The position numbers and the translations under genes were made by a program. Under the pieces are notes generated by a model. It saw only the letters and a list, made by a program, of their open reading frames with translations. It made no database searches and had not been told where the DNA came from. This document shows, piece by piece, positions 11,990 through 23,888 of a DNA stretch of 64,000 nt; within the stretch, counting starts at the first letter, position 1; every line of letters starts with the position of its first letter. Origin of the DNA: Diabrotica undecimpunctata (Eukaryota > Arthropoda > Insecta > Coleoptera > Chrysomelidae); assembly GCF_040954645.1 (NCBI RefSeq), contig NC_092804.1:41507753-41571752 (forward strand), written 5' to 3'.

Positions 11990-12705
11990 CTATGAATATT
12001 GACGTGCCTCAGTCGATATGAACAATTTAGTAATGTCGCTGAACGACATAGAAGCCATCAACGTGCAACTACTAGACAGGATTGGTATGTGGTAGGATTA
12101 CCTTATCGAAATATGCATATGCATAGAACTGCAGGAGGACTCTCTCGGGCCTTAAAAAATACCCACAACATTACTGTACGTGATGAAACTTTGAGTAATT
12201 GATAACGTGAACCTGGCCTGCATGCCAGACGTCCATTAAGATTTCCCATCTTACGTTAGGTAAATCGTGGACTCAGATTAAGGTGGGCACAACAAGTGCA
12301 TTGGGGCTAACAAGAATAAAGTTCTGTGTTACTCACATATGAAGCTAGGTTTTGTCTCTGCCATGATTTAAGAAGAGTGAGAGTTTGGAGAGGACCTGGT
12401 CGACAAGAGAGGACTTAGGCATATGCAGGGTGTTCGTCCATATAGTGACTTACGAGTTATGATGTTGACTGGAATAATTGATTATCATCGAAGTGTTCCC
12501 GTTTTTGTGGAAGGCAGTTTGAATCAATTTCAATATACTGATCGTATCTTAGAACCTATTGTCTATATATTGCCACTACCGCAGGTCCTGATTTGCGTCA
12601 CATGCAGGATAATGCATGGTCACATATTGCAGCAACAGTAAGAGATTGATTTCATAATGAGGATATTACACTTTTACCGTGTCTAGCACAATTGCCAGAG
12701 GAAGA
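11990..12705 (+). pseudogene. Tc1-like transposase, degraded
   Basis: Pieces in different frames give the usual Tc1 order. An N-terminal helix-turn-helix region comes first (S-N-V-A-E-R-H-R-S-H-Q-R-A-T-T-R-Q-D, 12030-12090). Then D-E-T-L-S-N-R-L (12180), a block corresponding to the first catalytic Asp around 12340 (T-Y-E-A-R-F-C-L, Asp changed), V-F-V-E-G-S-L-N-Q-F-Q-Y (12500) and H-M-Q-D-N-A-W-S-H-I (12600), which holds the second catalytic Asp. At least five frameshifts or stops are present. It ends abruptly against a LINE fragment near 12700. I could not place its terminal repeats. Confidence 0.75.
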
Positions 12706-13150
12706 AGAAGAAAACCTGGACTCTAACAAAAATTAATAAAAACATGTTAGAAAGTTTCGAAAGAAAAGTACTAAGGCGAATTTATGGAGCAGTGAATGAC
12801 AATGGAGTGTGGAAAGACGATACAACTTTGAACTTTATAGAATATACCAGAAACCTGTTATCGTAAAACATATTAAGATAGAACATCTGAGGTGGATAGG
12901 GCATGTAATACGGATGGAAAAAAATGACCCAACTAGAAAAACGCTTCTTGATAGACCCATGGGTCAGAGAAGAAGAGGAAGACCCAGAACAAGGTTTCTT
13001 GATAACATCGATGAAGACATGAGAAAAAAGAGAATGCATGTTTGAAGAAGAAAGGCAGTAGATAGAGAAAACTTAAGAGAAAATTTTGAGGAGGCCAGGA
13101 CCCACGCATGGTTGTAAAGCCAAAATGATGATGATGAACTTCCATTGGGA
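12706..13150 (+). pseudogene. LINE 3' fragment with ATG-repeat tail
   Basis: C-terminal part of a LINE reverse transcriptase: M-L-E-S-F-E-R-K-V-L-R-R-I-Y-G, then (in the frame 12809-13045) H-L-R-W-I-G-H-V-I-R-M-E and the basic block R-R-R-G-R-P-R-T-R-F-L-D-N-I. It finishes at E-A-R-T-H-A-W-L-stop and an ATGATGATGATGA tail (about 13124-13137). The fragment is 5'-truncated and frameshifted, and abuts the Tc1 remnant. Confidence 0.75.
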
Positions 13151-13535
13151 GCAAATATCAACAGTCACTGTGCTCCAAAAAAAGAAATTCTATCAAGAAT
13201 CGAACAAGCGAGGAAAATACTCATGACCAGAAAAACATACTTTACAAGATCACACCTTAGTCTGGAGATCAGAATCGTAATGATAAGATGTTAAGTTTTC
13301 TCTGCCTTGCTCTATGGCTATGAAAGTTGAAGAATAGATTTTGTAACAGAAAAAATAATAAATGCTGAGAACACTGAGGATACAAAATGTTACCAACAAG
13401 GATATACTTTGTCGCATGAATAAACAAAAAGAACTGCGCACGATGAAAGAAAGGCAAACACAATACTTAAGTCATGTGTTTAAATGTAAAAGATAAGAAT
13501 TACTACAAGTCATATTAGAAGGTAAACTTTTTTGA
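13151..13535 (+). pseudogene. LINE thumb-domain fragment
   Basis: Broken frames read R-I-E-Q-A-R-K-I-L-M-T-R-K-T-Y-F, S-L-E-I-R-I-V-M-I-R-C, and further down an L-L-Y-G-Y-E-S block and a K-R-T-A-H-D-E-R-K-A-N-T segment. This is the region after the YADD box in insect LINEs. No termini were found. It has many indels and its family differs from the fragment just upstream. Confidence 0.6.
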
Positions 13536-13739
13536 GCCATTTTGATATTTAACCTTCGTAAGGAAATAGCGCAATAAACAGAAGAATCACGTCACCATTG
13601 ACGATATAAATGTACTTTTTGAGAATACTTATAATATAACCAGCAGTAGTACAGTGAGTAGTAATTGTACTAATGAAGTGATCTGGAAGTCTTGTTGAAG
13701 ACTTCAGAGAGGGAGTCGAGGGAGTTTCCAAAGATAAAA

Positions 13740-14470
13740 TTGACTATATATTATTTTTGAATTCAACATTTATGACCCACATATACAGTGTACAATTTAT
13801 ACAGAAGACAATGAACAATTTGTTCCTTTCCTCGATACTAATTTAATAAGAACAAACAACAACAACATCATGGTTGACTGGTATAGAAAACCATCTACAT
13901 CGGGTAGAAACTTACTATCATACCATTAACGCTCAATAAAAGTAAACTTAATCAAACAAATGAAGACCAGAGTGATGAATATATCTGATAGAATTTTTCG
14001 TAAAAAAACCGAAAATTATTACAGACAATATTCATCGACAATGCATATCCAAAAGAATTAGTCAACAAAATTCTTTTTGGCACACCTTCTTTCCTACCAC
14101 AAATTATAAACGATGCAATTAAAAATATAAAAAGCCTAGAGAGAAATTGGAGTATCGAAACAATCACAAACAATAAACAAACAGATTACTCGATTACAAC
14201 TTTACCATATATCAGGGATCTCACCCCTAAACTGGCAAAGTAGTCAATTCCTTTCATAAGTTAAAAATGGTAAATAAAACAATGTATAAAGTTAAAAATT
14301 TACATACTAAACTAAAATACTGTCACAATACTGTCAAATGTCACATGTAATCTACAGTATCCCTTGTAAAGACTGCAATAAGGAATACATTAGCCAAACA
14401 GAAAGATACTTAAACAATCGTACATATCACATCACACAAGAGTGACAGTAGACTACATACAAGGCTAAAC
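13740..14470 (+). pseudogene. Penelope-like element fragment (PLE-A)
   Basis: Frames in order give F-V-P-F-L-D-T-N-L-I-R (13825), W-Y-R-K-P-S-T-S-G-R (13880), a degraded thumb/linker, and V-I-Y-S-I-P-C-K-D-C-N-K-E-Y-I-S-Q-T (14348-14400). The last block is the start of the GIY-YIG endonuclease domain of PLEs, here with YIG changed to YIS. Several stops and frameshifts make it inactive. No hammerhead-like motif or inverted end was seen beside it. Confidence 0.8.
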
Positions 14471-14569
14471 TTATTTAGTGTACAAAATAAAAATATTTTG
14501 CGGAAATAAATTCCACAAAATTAAGCAGGGGCCAATCAATCAGAAAAGGTTTTATGGCACAGAATAATC

Positions 14570-16537
14570 GTGTGGTCGGCGGACAAAAGCAGACAAGTCA
14601 AAATTTGAGTTTTTTCAGGAAGCGAAAAAAACTGTTTTAAAATTAAACGCATAAATAAATGTAGCTTTCATTGGTTAAAATGATGTATATAACATACATG
14701 TATTACAGTACAAATTAAAAACAACAAAAATGTTAAATATTTTGGATTTTGATTGACTTGTCCAGTTAGGCACGTCTCTCTTTATTGACTTATCTTATAA
14801 GGTACAAATAAGGTGCTAATTTTAAAATAAAAAAAGAACATAAATATTACCTGTTACGAAATAAACATTAAAAATACAATATTAAAAGAACAAAAGCATC
14901 AAGTTTAAATTTAATTTATTTCTTCATCACTACTTACAATATCGGGGTGCGTATTTTGAGTTGTAGCATTAGTATGCAAGACTTGATAAAAACTGTGAAA
15001 TAAGGTAGGAATTAGAGGTAGTAGCGAGATAATGTCTGCTTTTTTCTCTCTAGAAATAGAGACTGGTTGATTTGTTGTAATTGCAACTTCCGACGGTAGT
15101 TGGCCCCCTCTTCTGTTGAAATCAATAATCTTAAATGGGTCTTCTCTATTAAGGCTGTCTTTGAATTGAACGATTGCCAAGTCTTTAGTATATCGAAGCC
15201 ATCTTTTGTCCAGCCATCGAAACTGACAACCATCAGTGTCTTTATTCCTTAGTACCATGCAACCTTTAAGTAAAGATGAGAAATCAAAAAAGTCTGTTTG
15301 TGACATTTCCATAACAGTGAATTTAGTGCTGCTTGAACGTACAAGTTGCATCCAATCATAAGGGTGAAATATTTGAATTTCAGTTTTCTTTTTTTTTTTC
15401 TCAATTATACTATGATCAGTATCTCCTTCCAAGTGACTGTGGCCTGGTACCATGAACTTATGATCTATTAGCTTAATATTAGATGAGGATCTATGCAAAA
15501 CCCACGTAAACATGGCTGATACATGAGAATTACGGTTTTGTCCCCCACATGTGTCTGAATAATAAATTACATGTTCTGTCTCAGGTGGTACGATCGTTTG
15601 CAGGTGTTTGTACAGACAAGATGCTATCTGATTTGCTCCTCTGTCTGCAACAGATTCATACCACATGAAACAGCTTTTCCTGTACTGTTATCATGAACCG
15701 TCAAATTAAACGTCCACAACTGTCTCTTATAAAATGCAACCGATGACTTTAAATCTGGAGTTGGTAAACACTGTTGTAGGTCGAAAGTGTATGTTCTTAA
15801 ATGTGGAACAGTTTTGGCAGTTCTGTATCTTTCCTTTTTTCATCATATGCTTTATCAGCTTCCATTTGGTGGGATTTGTGGTCTGAAGAGAGTTTTTTCT
15901 TCTGGTCGTCTGTACAAATTGAAATAAAATTGTATTAAAATAAAAAATATCACTCACCTTTATCTAAAAGCGTTTTTGTTGAAAGTTCTACACATAGTTT
16001 ACCTCTGCTTGGCTTCATTTTTAAATCACCCACTTTCAAACTCAGAATAGCTATTGATTAGATGTATGTATTTTGCTTTGATAAAAGATTTTGATGAGAT
16101 GTGCATACTTACACATTTCACACGGTGTACGATTAACGAAAACATTGAAAGAGATAAGCAACGTGAGAAACGCAATGCAATCAATACCCAAATTACAAAT
16201 TAAATAAATCATTCACATAATATCCTGTTTCATGACTCCCTCAGTCTTTTCGCTAGCCAGCAATTTCACTGATAACTGTACCTAATCAGTTAAGTCAAAC
16301 TTTTGGTTAGGTATACGCCGATCTAAACCAGATAAAAGGACTTGATTGGTTAAGTTCATCTCTAAAATGGATAAAATTGTGAGTATGGAAAAGATCAATA
16401 TCTGATATGGAACCACAGGTATAACATTTGACTTGTCTGTTTTATTCCAGCGGTAGATAATTTTTTTTTAAGTTATTTTAATAAATAACACAATTTTCTC
16501 AAAAATTGACTTGTCTGCTTTTGTCCGCCGACCACAC
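14570..16537 (-). mobile_element. probable Sola-type DNA transposon with TIRs and 4-bp target duplication
   Basis: Perfect terminal inverted repeats of about 32 bp begin GTGTGGTCGGCGGACAAAAG at 14570 and end with the complement at 16537. The bases AATC stand immediately outside both ends (14566-14569 and 16538-16541), a 4-bp target duplication, which is the length reported for the Sola superfamily. TTGACTTGTC-like motifs from the TIR recur inside (14753-14762 and 16428-16439), likely transposase sites. The interior carries a minus-strand DUF7869-like gene with a recognisable 48-bp intron. The Sola assignment rests on the 4-bp duplication and the protein type, not on an alignment. Confidence 0.8.
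14911..16020 (-). pseudogene. DUF7869-like (probable Sola) transposase, frameshifted
   Basis: The main frame (15666-14911, 251 aa) contains I-Y-Y-S-D-T-C-G-G-Q-N-R-N, whose Asp is probably catalytic, and P-G-H-S-H-L-E-G-D-T-D-H-S-I-I-E, both hallmarks of DUF7869 proteins. Upstream, after a one-base frameshift near 15668, a block [16 protein letters not shown] continues to about 15909. An intron follows (15910-15957 on the minus strand: GTGAGT donor, TACAG acceptor). Removing it joins the frame cleanly to an upstream exon with M-K-P-S-R-G-K-L-C-V-E-L near 16020. The N-terminal Cys-rich region is missing, so this copy is incomplete. Confidence 0.7.
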
Positions 16538-16539
16538 AA

Positions 16540-17303
16540 TCTATGCTTATGGCATACTTAATTGTTGTTGACGTTTTACTATGATGAAATCAATATAAAC
16601 TTTGGTTTTATTATCTTACAAAACAAGTATACTTTCCTATGCAAAGAAGATTTAGCAAAGCAAATACATGATACTATAACAAACAAAGCAAATATTACTA
16701 ATTTCTAACAATTCATTCAGTTAGGATATATTATACAATAACAATTATTAACAATTATATTTGAAAAGTATTTTTGAAATATGGTATACTATTAAAAATT
16801 TTATGGGTTTAGTATACACTTCCACTATTTGTAATAATTCTTCTTTTTTCAATGAAAGACTCTATAATAAAAGTTTATTTAAGATGTTAAAACTGTGAGA
16901 TAGGAACTGTGTTGTAGGTTTCCAGCTATGAATCTGTTAAAATATGCCTGAACTAAGCGAATGGACCTTAAAATGTTAATTTCACACAAAGGAAAATGGT
17001 AAGTGCATTTAGAATAGCAAATGTGTGTGTTTGTTTTTGTACAATTTTTCAATGTTTTTTATGTTCGTTTGTAATTTTTAAAAATAATGACAAGCTTTCA
17101 ATATGGCATTATTCTCGCATTGTAAGTATTCTCATATTAAGAGACTGAGATTTCAAATGAAACTAAATTGTAACATTCCCTGATAATTTTGGTGATTTAA
17201 GAGTAAAAAATACACAAAGCGTATATTCTTACAGCTGTTTTCCCAAAAAAGTCTATCTTCTTTATGTTCTAACTTAATCAAGCAGCTGTGAATAACACAC
17301 ATT

Positions 17304-17305
<2 letters not shown>
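16540..17305. other. no gene recognised
   Basis: AT-rich, nothing supported. Confidence 0.5.
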
Positions 17306-17308
<3 letters not shown>

Positions 17309-17362
<54 letters not shown>

Positions 17363-17431
17363 TTTGGGACAAAGGCAGGGGTTTCCTGCCGAAATTTTGA
17401 TTGCTATGGAAAATAAGATCTAGTTCCACAT

Positions 17432-17478
<47 letters not shown>

Positions 17479-17503
17479 CAGATTTCCCCAATATTTAAGA
17501 GTT

Positions 17504-17570
<67 letters not shown>
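17309..17570. repeat. three (TA)n arrays with two short spacers
   Basis: TA arrays at about 17309-17358, 17435-17475 and 17507-17570. The first spacer (17359-17434) holds a perfect 6-bp hairpin GGCAGG/CCTGCC followed by GAAA, which resembles part of the hammerhead-like folds seen elsewhere in this window. The second spacer is about 31 bp. Confidence 0.95.
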
Positions 17571-17571
<1 letters not shown>

Positions 17572-18335
17572 CCTTTTAATTATTACCACATCTCATTTAC
17601 GAGTTTCCGAAATGTTTGCTTAGCTTTTAAAATAATAGTTGCTCTGTTTACAGCCACCTAAGCTGTTAAAAGTTTTAGTTGTTTATTCCACAGTTAGCGT
17701 GTTGACGTGTACCCACTTTAATACGATTATACATTCGTTCTGTTTTATATGCCGCCCACAATATCTACGAATATAATACTTTAACCAACTTAAAAGTCTT
17801 CAACCGTAAACGCAGAAATCCTAACTACATTTCCATTTATTTAATACATACGGCAATATTTAATACCCTACGCTACGCATTAGAACTGGATCAGATCGTT
17901 CTTTTGATTTGAATACTCGGCATTTCTTCCCAGCTGGGCATTTATGCCCAACTCATTTCTTTAATTCGTAGGAACTTTCAGTTTACGAATTCCGTACTAA
18001 ACTAATATTATCATGTACGAAGTCAATTACTTAATAATATTGCTAGTGTTGACAAAAAGTTACTGGGGCCATTTCTTCCAATAAATCTTTCATAATTATT
18101 ATAATTAAACATATATTTAGACTTAAGAATTATAGATATACTATAGATATATATATGAATTCTTTTATATTTTAATTTGTACCTGCATCTAACACGAATA
18201 ACATTGTGGATAGTAAACTAAAACGCATTATAAATATAATATCCAGAGGAATGTAATTTCAGAGTTATTGAATTTGATGGTTACCAAATTTATATGGTGT
18301 TTGAAGGAAATTAAGCCACCCAACACATGTTTTAT
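17571..18335. other. no gene recognised
   Basis: No motif found. Mixed sequence without long open frames. Confidence 0.5.
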
Positions 18336-18339
18336 TGGT

Positions 18340-18481
18340 CATAATTCAAGCCATCCTGCAAGGAAAAATATCTGGAAAACAGGGTCCAGGAAGAAGAAGA
18401 ACATCTTGGTTAAAGAACCTCAGAATCTGGTTCAATAAAACATTCGTAACGGATAGGCACATCAAGAAGAAGAAGAAGAAT
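18340..18481 (+). pseudogene. LINE 3' end with GAA-repeat tail
   Basis: One frame reads I-L-Q-G-K-I-S-G-K-Q-G-P-G-R-R-R-T-S-W-L-K-N-L, the last conserved block of the LINE family also seen at 6782-7665 and 29242-30303. It is followed by an AAGAAGAAGAAGAA tail (about 18466-18481). Only the extreme 3' end survives. Confidence 0.7.
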
Positions 18482-18509
18482 TCTGGGAGATCTTAAGGAT
18501 CAGAAGCAA

Positions 18510-19520
18510 ACTTGATTCAAAAGAACGTGGATTGTTTTGTAAGAAAATCGGTTGAATTAACATGAAAAATTCATTCATGTTATTTTCGGAGTAAAATTCC
18601 AACACTGAAAAATATTTCCCAAGAGCTCGAAAACGATGACTCCTTACCCAAGATATCTCGTAGAGTCTTAACCAGGACCATGCGTGAAATGAACTTTCGA
18701 TATGTAAAACTCAACAGAAAAAGTATGCTATTAGAAAAAAATAAAATTATTGTGCGGAGAAGAAAATATTTAGAAGAAATACTCAAAATTCGCAGCACTG
18801 GACGCAAAATATGTTATTTGGATGAAACCTGGATTAACCAAAGTTGGAAAAGGTCATACAGTTGGAAAAGTTTGGCAAGATTTAAATGTCAAAAGTAAAC
18901 GTGAAGCATTTATAGAAGGCTGATATACAGGATTAAAAGCTCCATCAGGAAAGGGACGGCGTTTAATCGTCACCCATATAGGAAGTGATAAAGGGTTTCT
19001 TGACGATGGTTTTCTTTAATTTGAGTCGAAAAAACAGGTGATTATTAAAGAAATTGAAAGAGAGGATTCAAGAATGGCTTACAGAAAAGGGGATTGCATA
19101 CGAAGAATCAATGCTCACAATTTAGCTACTTGACATTGCACGGTTAAGGAAAATTGAATATCTTAAATATGCTGTAGATAAAACTGCAAAAGATTATGGT
19201 GTCAAAGTTCTGCGTCTCCACCTTATCATTGCGAACTTAATCCCATTGAACTTATCTGGGAGCAAGTGAAAGGAGAAGTAGCACGCAATAACAAAACGTT
19301 CAAATTAAACGAAATTAAGAAACTTTTGATTCAAGCAATCCTTCATGTAACTCCAGAGAAATGTGCTAAATGTATAGGCCACATAATTAAAGAAGAACAT
19401 CGTATGTGGGAACTTGACACTCATATCAAAGTTTTACTAGAGCCAATTATAATTACACGAGGTGGTGAAGATAATTTCAGCGATAGCAGCACTGCATCTT
19501 CAGGTTTAGACAGCGAATAA
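18510..19520 (+). pseudogene. DDE_3 transposase, copy 1 (5' truncated, second Asp deleted)
   Basis: Closely similar to the copy at 37131-38497, starting about 320 bp into that gene. The frame 18680-18898 keeps K-I-C-Y-L-D-E-T-W-I-N, which contains the first catalytic Asp that copy 2 has lost. A one-base shift breaks the frame soon after. Near 19030-19065 about 150 bp holding the second Asp (V-V-V-M-D-N-A-P-Y-H in copy 2) are deleted. The tail frame 19266-19520 matches copy 2 to the end, with the acidic D-S-E terminus. The two copies carry complementary lesions. DDE_3 is the family name used for IS630/Tc1-mariner-type transposases. Confidence 0.8.
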
Positions 19521-19949
19521 TATTTTCTAATAGTTTAGTAAGAACATCAGCATAAAAAAAACCAAAAACAAAAAAAAACGAGAAGAACATAGTAAGTTTG
19601 TATAGTGTTTGTGTTTAAACACATCAAACATTATTTTTATTTTGTTTTTATAGAATTTTATTTTGTTTTATAGGATTTTATTTTGTTTTGTTTTATACTG
19701 TTTAAGTGTTTTGTTCATTTTATTTAATAAGACAATATGGCTCTTGACGAACACCCATTTAAAAAAAGTATCGCGCCACAAGACATACCTCTGGGGTGGT
19801 GTGGAAACTGTCTTAAAATTTGTTTTAAAAAAATTTCATTGTGTAACTCTTTAAGGACGGGTCACGTCAAAAGACGTTTTAGCGTAACTTCCGCGACAGC
19901 CGGTTGGTATCAGTAAACTTTCTGCAAAATTACTTCTTTTTTATAGCTT

Positions 19950-20530
19950 TTTGTTTGTGGCATTCTGTATTTTTAGGGGAATGTAGGGAATGAGCCACAA
20001 AATATTTATTCATATGTTTATTTATTGACGTTTCGATCTCTATATCCAAAAGACCGTTTTCAATTATACAAATGATAGTACTATTTATTTTCTATGGCTT
20101 TTCGCTTGTCGTTCTGTATTTTTAGAAATAATGTTGGGAATAAGCCACAATATATTTATTCAAATGTTTAATTTACGGACGTTTCGATCTCTATAAAGAG
20201 ACCGTTTTCAAACATACAAATGACAGATATATTTATTTTTCTATCGCTGCTTGTTTGTGGCATTCTGTATTTTTAGGGAGAAGGTTGGACATAAGCCACA
20301 ATATATCTATTTACATGTTTAATACATTGACGTTTCGATCTCTATTCCGTTTTTAAAGATAGAAAAAAAAGAAAATAAACAATATAAGATTATAAAAATA
20401 TCTAATAATAAACAAATAAAATAAATATAACTATCATTTATATCATTGAAAGCGGTCTTTGGATATAGAGATCGAAACGTCAGTAAAAACTTGTAAATAA
20501 ATATATTGTGGCCTATTTCGAACATTAATA
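19950..20530. repeat. tandem about 150-bp units with hammerhead-like motifs, locus 1
   Basis: Three tandem units begin with GTTTGTGGCATTCTGTATTT or a variant at about 19953, 20104 and 20253 (steps 151 and 149 bp). Each contains GACGTTTCGATCTCTAT, a short loop, a complementary arm and TTTTCAA. On the minus strand this reads UUGAAAA, one base, stem II, GAAACGUC: motif spans 20037-20073, 20178-20211 and a decayed one at 20329-20356. A fourth motif faces the other way (20446-20481). The array lies about 430 bp past the stop of DDE_3 copy 1 and recurs at the same place in copy 2. Confidence 0.8.
20178..20211 (-). ncRNA. hammerhead-ribozyme-like motif
   Basis: Minus strand: UUGAAAA, C, stem II GGUCUC/GAGAUC (one G-U pair) with loop UUUAUA, then GAAACGUC. 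GAAAC-GUC matches the hammerhead core with a two-pair helix III. The 5' core departs from CUGANGA: U at position 3, A at 8, plus one extra base before stem II. Activity is unproven. Confidence 0.4.
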
Positions 20531-20708
20531 TTTGAAAAATAAAATATAATTAACGTTAAAATAAAAGTAAGTGTACGTCACTGGATTTCCAAACGGCTTT
20601 CCGCATTTCTGGGCCTTTAAACGATGACTCACTCTCTCAAATAGTGAAATTATACTTTAGGTGATATTTAGCCAGTCACAAACTAATACATAAAACATAA
20701 AAATTTAA

Positions 20709-20709
<1 letters not shown>

Positions 20710-20753
<44 letters not shown>
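20710..20753. repeat. (TA)n array
   Basis: Uninterrupted TA dinucleotides, about 22 copies. Confidence 0.95.
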
Positions 20754-20758
<5 letters not shown>

Positions 20759-20759
20759 A

Positions 20760-22480
20760 TAACAATAATTTTACAAATTCAATGTTTACCTCCGTTCACT
20801 GTTCACCTCTTGACAATGTGGAAACCTATTAATAAATTCGGGAGTCTATTTGCTAATTTATCTAGTCTAATAGTAATTATACAAAAATACTGCAGGAATT
20901 TAAATAAAAATTAAATTATAAATTTTCTATTTATCAGGCAAGGAATGAATGAGGTCACTGCGATGTTTGTACCTCAAAAAATAATTTATATAAAATTGTG
21001 AAAAGGAAATAATATGCATAGCTGCAAGCTTTGTACTTTGCCAGAGAATATTTTTAAAAGCACATGATATATTACTTATAAAAGTAAATTATAATATACT
21101 CAAAAAAGAAATTTCTGTATTAAAAGTTTTAATTATTAATTTCGAGGTTTGTTTCATTCGCTTTATAATTTGAACCGTGCTTTGACTCGGAAATAAAAGT
21201 TTAAGATTTAGAATACGAAGAGCTTTAATTACTTATGTTTTTTATATTATTTATGGACGAAATAAAAATATTCAGGAAAATTCGATAGAAAAAACTTATT
21301 AAATAGTAAATATATTAAGTTACGTTTACACCGGAGGTTTAACACCGTTTACAAGACTGTTTCTCTTTTGAGGATGTCATGTTGTATGTCTCTGTTTGGG
21401 TAAGATATTTATTTTCATAACATGAGGTATTTGATGATGGCATAGGATGCGTGTTGTTGAGGTGATGCTACAGAAGTATAGGTACATGGTGAGTTACGGC
21501 TCTGGTGATCTTAATAATATGATGCTGTGTTGTTATGGGCCAAAGGTTCATGCCAATCTTGATACCATTGTAATGGCCGATCAAATTTACCCATAGACGC
21601 TTCATACAACATATTAGAGATCAAATGCTCTACCAGGTTTTGAGAGTTTACAGTTTAAAAATTTCCCATGGAAAAAGTTATGGGACAAAAAGAAAAAGGG
21701 CGTCTTTCTTGTGTTTTTTTGCTTAGTTTTTGGAATAAAAATATCCAATTTTGAAAAATGGCTCGGACTATCAAGGAGCTGATATATTATTTACCCTACA
21801 AAGTTCTTTGTTAACTGTACGAAAAGTAAAATTGCTCGGAATAATTCTCGTTTTGCTAACTGAAAAGCTGATTCCGTAGAATTTACTTATTTATTCATTT
21901 AGGCTATTAGTTCATTCAAGATATTCGTTATAGAGTTGCCCTTTCAGTTGCGCAAAGTCGGGCGAATCCTACAGCAAAATGGAGAGAAATTTAATGTTAT
22001 ATCCAACATTTTAATTGTTTGACGTTTGTTTGAAGTCATTTTCTGATTGTTTCGTTTATCTCTCTATAAATACTATACTTAATGAAAATAATCTACGAGA
22101 AGATTCGAGAAAGCTATGATTCTTTTTGACGAATTTTAGTAGCTGAATATGGATAAAGTTACATTTCATAAACAAAGAACTCACGAATAAATTAAAATTT
22201 AGTTTAGCAGAAAATTCTTAAATTAATTCAAGGAAATTGCAGCTGATGCAAATATTTGTCTCTTTTACCTTTTACGTGTTTTAGAAAAAGACTACAAAAT
22301 TAATAATGACTACATAATCAATAATGATAATCCAAATAGACAAATGCAGTTTTGCGAAGTAATGTAAGATTTATATAATCTTTAAAATTATAAAGCAAGC
22401 TTCTGTTTACATTAACTTACCAAAACTAAAATAAAAACATATTGAAGTAAAGAGAATCATCATTGGATAGTCAAGAATAC
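20760..22480. other. no gene recognised
   Basis: About 1.7 kb without supported frames. A somewhat GC-richer part (21380-21640) gave no recognisable translation on either strand. Confidence 0.5.
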
Positions 22481-22484
22481 AATA

Positions 22485-22488
22485 TATG

Positions 22489-22573
<85 letters not shown>
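22485..22573. repeat. (TA)n array, left border of PLE-B
   Basis: TA-rich run with a few G and C near its start, ending directly at the inverted repeat of the Penelope-like element. Confidence 0.95.
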
Positions 22574-22579
<6 letters not shown>

Positions 22580-22940
22580 ATTACTGAGTTCTCGGGAAGA
22601 ACCGCGTTGAGAATTTAAAACTCGACGTTTGGCACCCATTTTGGAGCCATTATCAAGAGTGATACGGTGAGTTCGTGGTCTCAATCTGCCTACTCCCCTC
22701 ACTCGAGACGTACCAGCATTGTGTTCTATATTGCAAGAACTGTCTCTCGGCACTGAGGTCTCAATCTGCCTACTCCTCAGTGTCGAGTGACAACCGGTCT
22801 TACCCTGTGTGGCTGCCTTTATACTCGCTGTATGCGCGGGAACGGTATGCGCTGACGTGGTCTGAACTGACGTGCCCTGAGCGGTGTGGGCGGGAGGTCG
22901 CTGAAGCAGGGGTCGCCATGTGGCCGGCAATCGTTTCGCG

Positions 22941-23830
22941 TTATCGCGTGTGTTTCAAGCTGTTAGGCCGTTTTTCAATTTCGATAGCTTCACGAATGAT
23001 TCTCGCTTTTAATGAGCGGATGGGAACGATGGTTTTTGCTTTTTCGAAATCTATTTTGTGGCCTGTCTGAATATGATGTTGGGCTAGGGCTGACGTGGTA
23101 TCGGAATGTTTGACTGATAGAGAATGTTCGTAAATACGGTTATGGATTCGTCTGTTTGTCTGTCCTACGTATGTACGTGCGCAACTGGAACAAGGTATCT
23201 CGTAGACACCATGGTCTTCATTGGGGATTTGGTCTTTTACGGATCTGACGAGATTGGACAATTTGGAGTGAGTGGTGAAGATGGTTTTGATATTAAGAGG
23301 GGTAAGAGTTCTACTGATCTTGTCAGTGACACCTTTAATGAAAGGTAGAAAGATTTTGGGTTGATCCGGCGGCAAGGTTTCTTTTTTGGATGGAATGGAG
23401 TTTAGAAGTTTTTGAATGCTTCTATTGATTTGGGATTTGTGGTAGCCGTTTTGTAGGAGTGTTTGTCTTATTGAATTGATTTCGGATGACCTGTGATTGT
23501 TGTCGCTAAGTCTTATGGAACGGGAAATAAGAGTGCTGATGACTGAATTAAGTTGGGCGGGGTGATGATGTGACTGGGCATTGAGATAGCGGTTTGTATG
23601 AGTGGGTTTCCGGTACACGGAATAGGAAAAACTGTGAGGTAGATTTTCTGAATAAGAACATCAAGGACTGGCAAAGACGCTTCAGACTCAACTTCCATCG
23701 TAAATTGAATGCTGGGATGTATTCCATTTAGGTGGAAGAGGAAGAGATCTAATGTGTCTGTACCATGGGGACAAATGACAAAGGTGTCATCAACGTACCG
23801 TAACCAGCAGGTGGGTTTGAGATTTGACGT
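22941..23830 (-). pseudogene. PLE-B reverse transcriptase end and GIY-YIG endonuclease
   Basis: From the right: W-L-R-Y-V-D-D-T-F-V at about 23785-23815, the YVDD catalytic box of PLE reverse transcriptase. Then D-T-L-D-L-F-L-F-H-L-N, E-A-S-L-P-V-L-D-V-L, a frameshift near 23600, and an open 225-residue frame (23618-22941). That frame carries M-Y-R-K-P-T-H-T-N-R-Y, the thumb/linker, and at about residues 136-166 G-V-Y-E-I-P-C...Y-V-G-Q-T-N-R-R, the GIY-YIG nuclease motif with two Cys between its halves. Everything upstream of the YVDD box is cut away by the right inverted repeat. One frameshift and the truncation make it non-autonomous. Confidence 0.85.
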
Positions 23831-23888
23831 CTCGAGTGAGGGGAGTAGGCAGATTGAGACCCCGAACTCGAACCGAACCGTATCACTC

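Noticed and set aside
12782..13161. Three minus-strand open frames over the LINE fragment
   Set aside because: They are the reverse complement of recognisable LINE coding sequence on the plus strand.
17432..17623. Tyr/Ile repeat protein
   Set aside because: Translation of a (TA)n array; same for 20708-20914, 46178-46435 and 47572-47760.
22675..23348. Plus-strand frames over PLE-B
   Set aside because: Reverse complement of the GIY-YIG coding region and its inverted repeat.
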